Assembly: GCA_003988855.1 (NCBI GenBank)
Contig: QYAI01000330.1
Location: 1 to 12,027 of the forward strand
Reading direction: 5' to 3'
Length of the DNA stretch: 12,027 nucleotides
Source of the DNA: Arachnopeziza araneosa
Lineage: Eukaryota > Ascomycota > Leotiomycetes > Helotiales > Arachnopezizaceae
Shown in pieces: positions 8,003 to 12,027 of the stretch; positions within the stretch are counted from its first letter, which is position 1; every line of letters starts with the position of its first letter. The notes under the pieces are model-generated. The model searched no databases and was not told the DNA's origin. It was given only the letters and a program-made list of their open reading frames with translations. Position numbers and translations under genes: made by a program.

Positions 8003-9028
8003 ATGGCATCAATTGACGGAGCTAGCCGAGAACCTGAAAGGTCGAAGGTTGCGAGTTTTTCACTTCATATGACTGGACTAATGCGAAGAAACCAACTATT
8101 TTCGTTCCTGGAATGTGTCCCAGTATCAAATGCTCAGATCGCATGAAGCTGACACTGAGAATTCAGGCGCCCCAGGGCTCTGGACAGCCCGAATCTGCCG
8201 TCTATTATTCCCAAAGATGACGGTACAGCCTTCCAGGACCAAAATTCTGATAGAATCATAGCTCCGTCTTTCGCACCATTCTTCGCGGCGCTCATGACGA
8301 TGCAACATTCCTAGTCACTCCATCCAATTGCTCTGGTTACTGATCGAAATAGCCTACGCAAGCTCTTTGATTTTGTCTTTAGGCACCCGAGGGAACACTG
8401 GCGCATTGAAGCTGAACTGTTCGAGGAAACCCGATTGTTGACTCGTTGAGAGGCGAATTCTGTTTGAATTATCAGGCTCACTCAACTCTGGGTATGGACA
8501 TGAGATGGAGAAAGCATTCCTTAAGGTTTGAAGAAGACCAAATAAATTGTGGGGCAGGTCGGTGGTCGGAAGTGCAGTATTCTCTGTAATCCCAGAGAGG
8601 AACTTAAAGGGTTAAGGGTTTTCAGATCAAATGATAACAGGCTGATCTCTCCGGAAGTGAGAGAAAACACTGGCCTAGCAGCGTCAAAACTTCTACTGGA
8701 TGAAGAGGGCTTGAAAGAACACTTATTGTGAGGTTGTTTGCTTAGATCGGAGGTGGATTTTTCCCAGCCGCTATTGAATCGCTGTGACTATCTACCACAA
8801 CATCAACCCCTACTCCCAGTCAAGTGTCATATCGCTCGGAGCTGCCCTCTCGCTATCTCATCGAGCAAGCCTGCTTTCCTAGTTGCTCTGATGGATGATG
8901 AATCGAATGTGTCGCCGATTACCTCGTATCTCGGAGTAGTAGTTGCACTACTCATCCCCGGAGACGATATATCCAGGGATAGTCTGCTTCATGAATCTCC
9001 TATTGTTGTACCATTACCAGAAAAGCAT
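8003..9028 (+). pseudogene. Frameshifted relic of a fungal accessory gene (GGPP synthetase-like label family)
   Basis: An ATG at 8003 opens 47 codons (MASIDGASRE...). Family-like segments follow in shifting frames: FFTSYDWTNAKKPTIFVPG near 8056-8113, then KDDGTAFQDQNSDRI and ALVTDRNSLRKLFDFV at 8213-8385, then GYGHEMEKAF near 8490-8520, then RWSEVQYSL and GLRVFRSNDN in two further frames up to about 8640. Order and spacing resemble, from memory, a fungal family often mislabelled geranylgeranyl pyrophosphate synthetase; no prenyltransferase motif is seen. The second frame has TAG at 8312 and TGA at 8447. Frame 8549-9097 is open apart from one TGA at 8729. At least four frame changes, none bridged by a convincing intron, indicate a dead gene. 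The right limit is uncertain because the last open part runs into the opposite gene. Confidence 0.6.
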
Positions 9029-10051
9029 TCAGCATTGAAGAGTCTTGCGCTTCTTCGCCACTGTGCCTTCCAAATTGTCCATATTAACTGTTCGTAAATG
9101 GGGTTGCGAGGTTTGGCGGAGCTTCAGGAACATTTCAGGAATTCGTTTTTGTTCAGTCAACGTGGCAGATTCGAAGGCCGAGAGAAGGAGTCTTTCCAGA
9201 TCGGTGAGAGAGAGTAGGTTGAACCACGGTGACTCGCTGATTTCTAGATCGCCTTCAATATAACCTTTCCCAGCGAGAATCGAATGTATGTACGATAAGG
9301 GCGCTGTCGCTGAGAGTACTTGAACCCAACAAGAATAAACGATGAATAATCGCACCTATACATGATCAGTATGCGTGAAAGAAACAGAGGTTTGCCATGC
9401 TACAAACTTTCACGACTTCCGTATGAGTCCTTCGTTTCCTAAACATGGCAGCCAACGATAGTAGCGAGTACAGTTCTATTCCGGTTGGGAGTGATTCCGG
9501 CCGCTCTCTCTGCCTTTTGATAACTGCGATGTATTGACAAATGCTGCCATTCGTGTCTGGTATCGCAAAGTTCATATCTAAGAGTGCACCATTGGAGTAC
9601 GTGTCGGATTTCATGTAAATGAAGCCTCTTTGGTGCAAAGCACGGCATCAGTAGGCTTACAACGCAGAGCAAGCTCCGATCGAACGTACCTTTTGTCGTG
9701 AAGATATCTTGTAGCATGTTCGCTCAATTCGCAGATGAATCTGACTAAGAGAGACGAAGTATATCGGGTATGGTACTCGACAGAGTAAGAAGATGGACAT
9801 CCGAGAATCATTAACTTCAATCGCGCTTGAATCTGGTGCTTGGGGCCCAAAATAAACTCTCGTATGATTTCGATGTTGTGAAGACCGAATAGCCTATCGC
9901 TTTCGTATTGCTGGACTGTAACTTGAAGATCACACAATTCAGTCTTCGTGGGAGTCGCGGATGGTGAGGCGGTAAGGTTCCGTAGAAGACGTCTGGCGGA
10001 TGAGTGCCAAGATTTTGAAGGGCAGGCCTGGCTTGGGTCGTTTCCGGACAT
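9029..10051 (-). CDS. Three-exon hypothetical protein, 302 aa
   Basis: Exon 1 is 10051-9690, exon 2 is 9627-9408 and exon 3 is 9355-9029. Intron 1 (9689-9628, 62 nt) has a GTACGT donor and a TACTGAT branch-like site, but a weak AAG acceptor. Intron 2 (9407-9356, 52 nt) has GTTTGT, TACTGAT and TATAG. Both joins keep the frame, and ATG 10051-10049 opens it. The protein has a Ser/Thr/Arg-rich N-terminus (about 1-45), a mainly helical-looking middle (NIEIIREFI, FICELSEHATRYLHDK), then a GALLDMNFAIPD...YIAVIKRQ segment at about 134-160 and a basic tail (AKKRKTLQC). I do not recognise the family. The D...VIK segment could be a degenerate PD-(D/E)XK-like core, but the usual ExK glutamate is not obvious. 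It is divergent from the gene at 10234. No signal peptide or membrane segment is clear. Confidence 0.65.
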
Positions 10052-10233
10052 TTGACTGACGGGAGGATGATGGTTTGATATGAAGGTGTTGTCTTCGATT
10101 TATTTGCGCGACGCGTGCCGCATTGGCGTGAAATAGAGTCACGTGCTGATAACAAAACCTTACTATTTTAGGTACTCAGAAGTGCAGGGTGCTCGGCTTC
10201 TCCGATGATCAACATAAGAGACGCGAAAGAAAG
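10052..10233. promoter_or_regulatory. Putative shared promoter between divergent genes
   Basis: This 182-bp gap separates the two divergent start codons, so both genes' 5' signals must lie here. Visible candidate sites are ATTGG at 10122-10126 (CCAAT on the minus strand), the E-box CACGTG at 10140-10145 and GATAA at 10148-10152. They are short motifs and could be chance; the regulatory role is inferred from position. Confidence 0.4.
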
Positions 10234-11513
10234 ATGGATGTGAGTGCTCCGGAGTCGTTGGAGCATTTCACTAAAGTATTTCCCAATTGGCCGGAAGATT
10301 CTTTATCCCGAAGGACAGATCGGATCGGATCAGGCAGTTCCTGGGGCATTCGAGAAATTGGTACGTTCCAAGTCTTACGAACACCTCCAACAGGTGACAT
10401 ACCACTCTTCCTCAAGGATTATTGGGCGGAGAGCGAAAATCGTGTTGCTGGAAATGTCTCTTTGCAGACTTTATTCGAGCTTCTTAACCGAGATTGGAGG
10501 TCCATGAACCATGAACAAATCCAGAAAGCTGCCGGTCCATTTGCCAGTTTTCTTTCGGCTCTGTCACAAGTTATGGAGGATCCCATCACAGCGGATTCTG
10601 ATCGAGTTATGAGAGGCCGGTTCCAGAGTCGATTAGATGATATTGGAGATCCGAACATTCCAGCGTCTGGTAGTTCCAATTCTCAGGAGACACCGCCTCC
10701 ATTCAGTTCTTCGCCTCCAGAATACCCAAGAAAGCGTCTCCGACCAGATCGTTCTTCTGGAAGCTATGTACCGTCAGATCCAGAAAGCGACCAGTCAATT
10801 TATGATCAGCGGGCAAAGTCCGAATTCGCTACGAATTTCTGTATATATGAGCTCCTACGATGCGTGACCGAGCTTTCAAGGAAGACTACAGATTCCAGCC
10901 ATAGAGTGGAGTGGGGTATTGTACCGAATACTTTCGAGGTCAAGGCAGGACAGCACCAGTTCTCGTCGACAAATGACGGTGGGCTTGTGAACAAAGCTAC
11001 TCGGTCCGGACAGTGGCAACGCGTGTCGGATATTTGCTACTGCTCTGTTGAGGTTTGTCGATGGCGCCCAAGTTTCCTGAGTTTTATCCTAATGTTTTAC
11101 CCTTAGGCAAAATCGTGGTACAATGCATCTGGGAAGCTGGAGAAAGTAAAGGCTCAAGAAGCAGCGCACCTTATTGGGATGTTTTCTCAGCGTATTCAAT
11201 CACAAGGTCAACATGAGCAAGATATCTTGTACGGCTTCTTTCCAAAGTTATCTAACTTCTGGCTAATAACGCTAGGTTGCCATTATTATCTGTGTCACAG
11301 AATCTGTTCTCCTTAGTCTTTGGCAATTTTTCAAAAGAGTACCAGGATTATCTGCATGATGGTTCGCAGTCTGATGAATTTTCATTTATCAAGGTAGAAG
11401 AATTCGGGGTCTTGAGGATGCAGAACGCAACGGAGTTGAGAATTATTTGCATAGTTATTATCGCTCTCACACTTCAGAGCCAGGATTTGATTGAGAACCA
11501 AAGATTTTCTTAG
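10234..11513 (+). CDS. Putative PD-(D/E)XK nuclease-like fungal protein, three exons, 392 aa
   Basis: Exons are 10234-11052, 11107-11228 and 11276-11513. Intron 1 (54 nt) is GTTTGT...CCTAATG...TTAG; intron 2 (47 nt) is GTACGG...GGCTAATAACG...CTAG. Both keep the frame. ATG 10234 is the first in-frame ATG; the frame is open upstream to a TAA at 10150 but has no earlier ATG. Residues 1-140 are an unrecognised N-terminal region. Residues 145-180 are a Ser/Pro-rich linker with a likely nuclear signal (PRKRLRPDR). Residues 195-300 hold KSEFATNF, VEWGIVP, STNDGG and SVEAKSW, giving an E...D248...E273xK275 arrangement as in PD-(D/E)XK enzymes. A helical segment (AQEAAHLIGMFSQR) and a hydrophobic C-terminal region follow. 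Intron 1 falls exactly between E273 and A274. Nuclease activity is inferred from the motif only. The frame stays mostly open beyond the stop, so the true C-terminus may be lost. Confidence 0.65.
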
Positions 11514-11975
11514 CCTCTGGCTATTATTATAGGTATAATTTTTTGGATTAGGCAACCTATCTACGATTCCTCATGCATATTCATCACTCAGGTCTTGGCT
11601 GATATTGCCAGACGAAAGGACGAGCAAATAAAGGCATCTATAGACTAACTTCCGAAGAACGAGCTAGATTTGGATGAGCGAAATGCAGTAGACCCTAGTT
11701 CCATCTACATTCTACTGACGGCCGATAGTGTCCAAAGAGATTCGTACGAATTGTATAGCGATACTTCGCCGATCGGAACATAGCAGACGAGTTTTAAGAG
11801 CTCTTCTACCCTGACAAAATATAGCCACATTTCTAGAAACCCAGCAAGACCGGTTGCCACTTATTACTATTCCCTGACTCTATCACAGCAAACTATCCTT
11901 TCAGAGACACTACCTATTGAAAGATTAGGTCCAATACAATTTATTACCCAAGCTCGAAGCGGCGGCTTCGCTTAG
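11514..11975 (+). pseudogene. Downstream continuation of the 10234 gene's frame, interrupted by TAA and TAG
   Basis: The frame of exon 3 continues past TAG 11511-11513 for 44 codons to TAA 11646-11648, then 44 codons to TAG 11781-11783, then 63 codons to TAG 11973-11975. The text looks protein-like, for example ITQVLADIARRKDEQIKAS and DPSSIYILLTADSVQRDSYE. All stops are TAA/TAG, as CAA/CAG would become by C-to-T change. It may be the lost C-terminal part of the same gene, or a separate exon of a broken neighbour. An unspliced intron within 11533-11591 is possible but does not fit the frame. The last 50 bases of the window show nothing recognisable. Confidence 0.4.
11955..11970 (+). other. Small perfect hairpin (6-bp stem, 4-nt loop)
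   Basis: CGAAGC (11955-11960) and GCTTCG (11965-11970) enclose GGCG. It lies just before the last stop of the open frame. No role can be assigned. Confidence 0.4.
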
Positions 11976-12027
11976 TCACAACATCACGACCTAACAATAA
12001 ATATAACATTAACAATACAACACTAAA

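Noticed and set aside
8126..8308. Minus-strand open frame of 60 codons
   Set aside because: It lies opposite the better supported plus-strand pseudogene segment and has no recognisable content.
9045..9263. Plus-strand open frame of 72 codons
   Set aside because: It is antisense to exon 3 of the minus-strand gene, which has consistent splicing.
9439..9717. Alternative minus-strand frame across intron 1 of the 9029-10051 gene
   Set aside because: It reads through the GTACGT donor and gives a less protein-like sequence; the spliced frame joins three open stretches cleanly.
10209..10679. Minus-strand open frames opposite the plus-strand gene
   Set aside because: They are shadows of the coding strand, with no splice support or motifs.
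10189..11106. Unspliced 305-codon frame starting with GTG
   Set aside because: GTG is not a normal start in a fungal nuclear gene. The end of this frame reads into an intron; ATG at 10234 and splicing at 11053 give a better model.

Overview
The window looks like a filamentous ascomycete (Pezizomycotina) chromosome segment. Short introns (47-62 nt) with fungal-type splice sites, fungal transposon families and heavy RIP-like decay (C-to-T on both strands) support this. Roughly 1-7870 is an AT-rich graveyard of nested transposons. Roughly 8000-12027 has ordinary composition and carries accessory fungal genes, one of them clearly broken.

Left part. An almost fully mutated AT block (1-140 and 1329-about 4195) contains no TCA/TGA and no GG/CC that I can find by eye across about 2.9 kb. 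A Fot1/pogo-type DNA transposon (143-1326) sits in it, flanked by TA. It has long inverted repeats and an internally deleted transposase on the minus strand. From about 4196 to 5350 lies a decayed plus-strand coding frame that I cannot assign. It is split by a 282-bp solo LTR (4969-5250) with a 5-bp target duplication AACAT. From 5567 to 7873 lies a decayed piggyBac-type element with 45-bp inverted repeats and a minus-strand transposase relic. It is split by a second, well-preserved 272-bp solo LTR (6217-6488) with target duplication GCTTG. Removing either LTR plus one target copy brings the interrupted frame back into register, which confirms the LTR boundaries.

Right part. A plus-strand pseudogene (8003-9028) resembles a fungal accessory family often labelled, misleadingly, geranylgeranyl pyrophosphate synthetase-like. 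A three-exon minus-strand gene (10051 down to 9029, 302 aa) and a three-exon plus-strand gene (10234-11513, 392 aa) are divergent across a 182-bp intergenic region. The plus-strand protein carries an E...D...ExK pattern suggesting a PD-(D/E)XK nuclease-like fold. Its frame stays unusually open for a further 150 codons beyond the stop, interrupted only by TAA/TAG codons of the kind C-to-T mutation makes.

Taken together this is a transposon-rich, RIP-affected accessory compartment next to poorly characterised fungal genes. I see no CRISPR array, rRNA, tRNA or bacterial-type operon.
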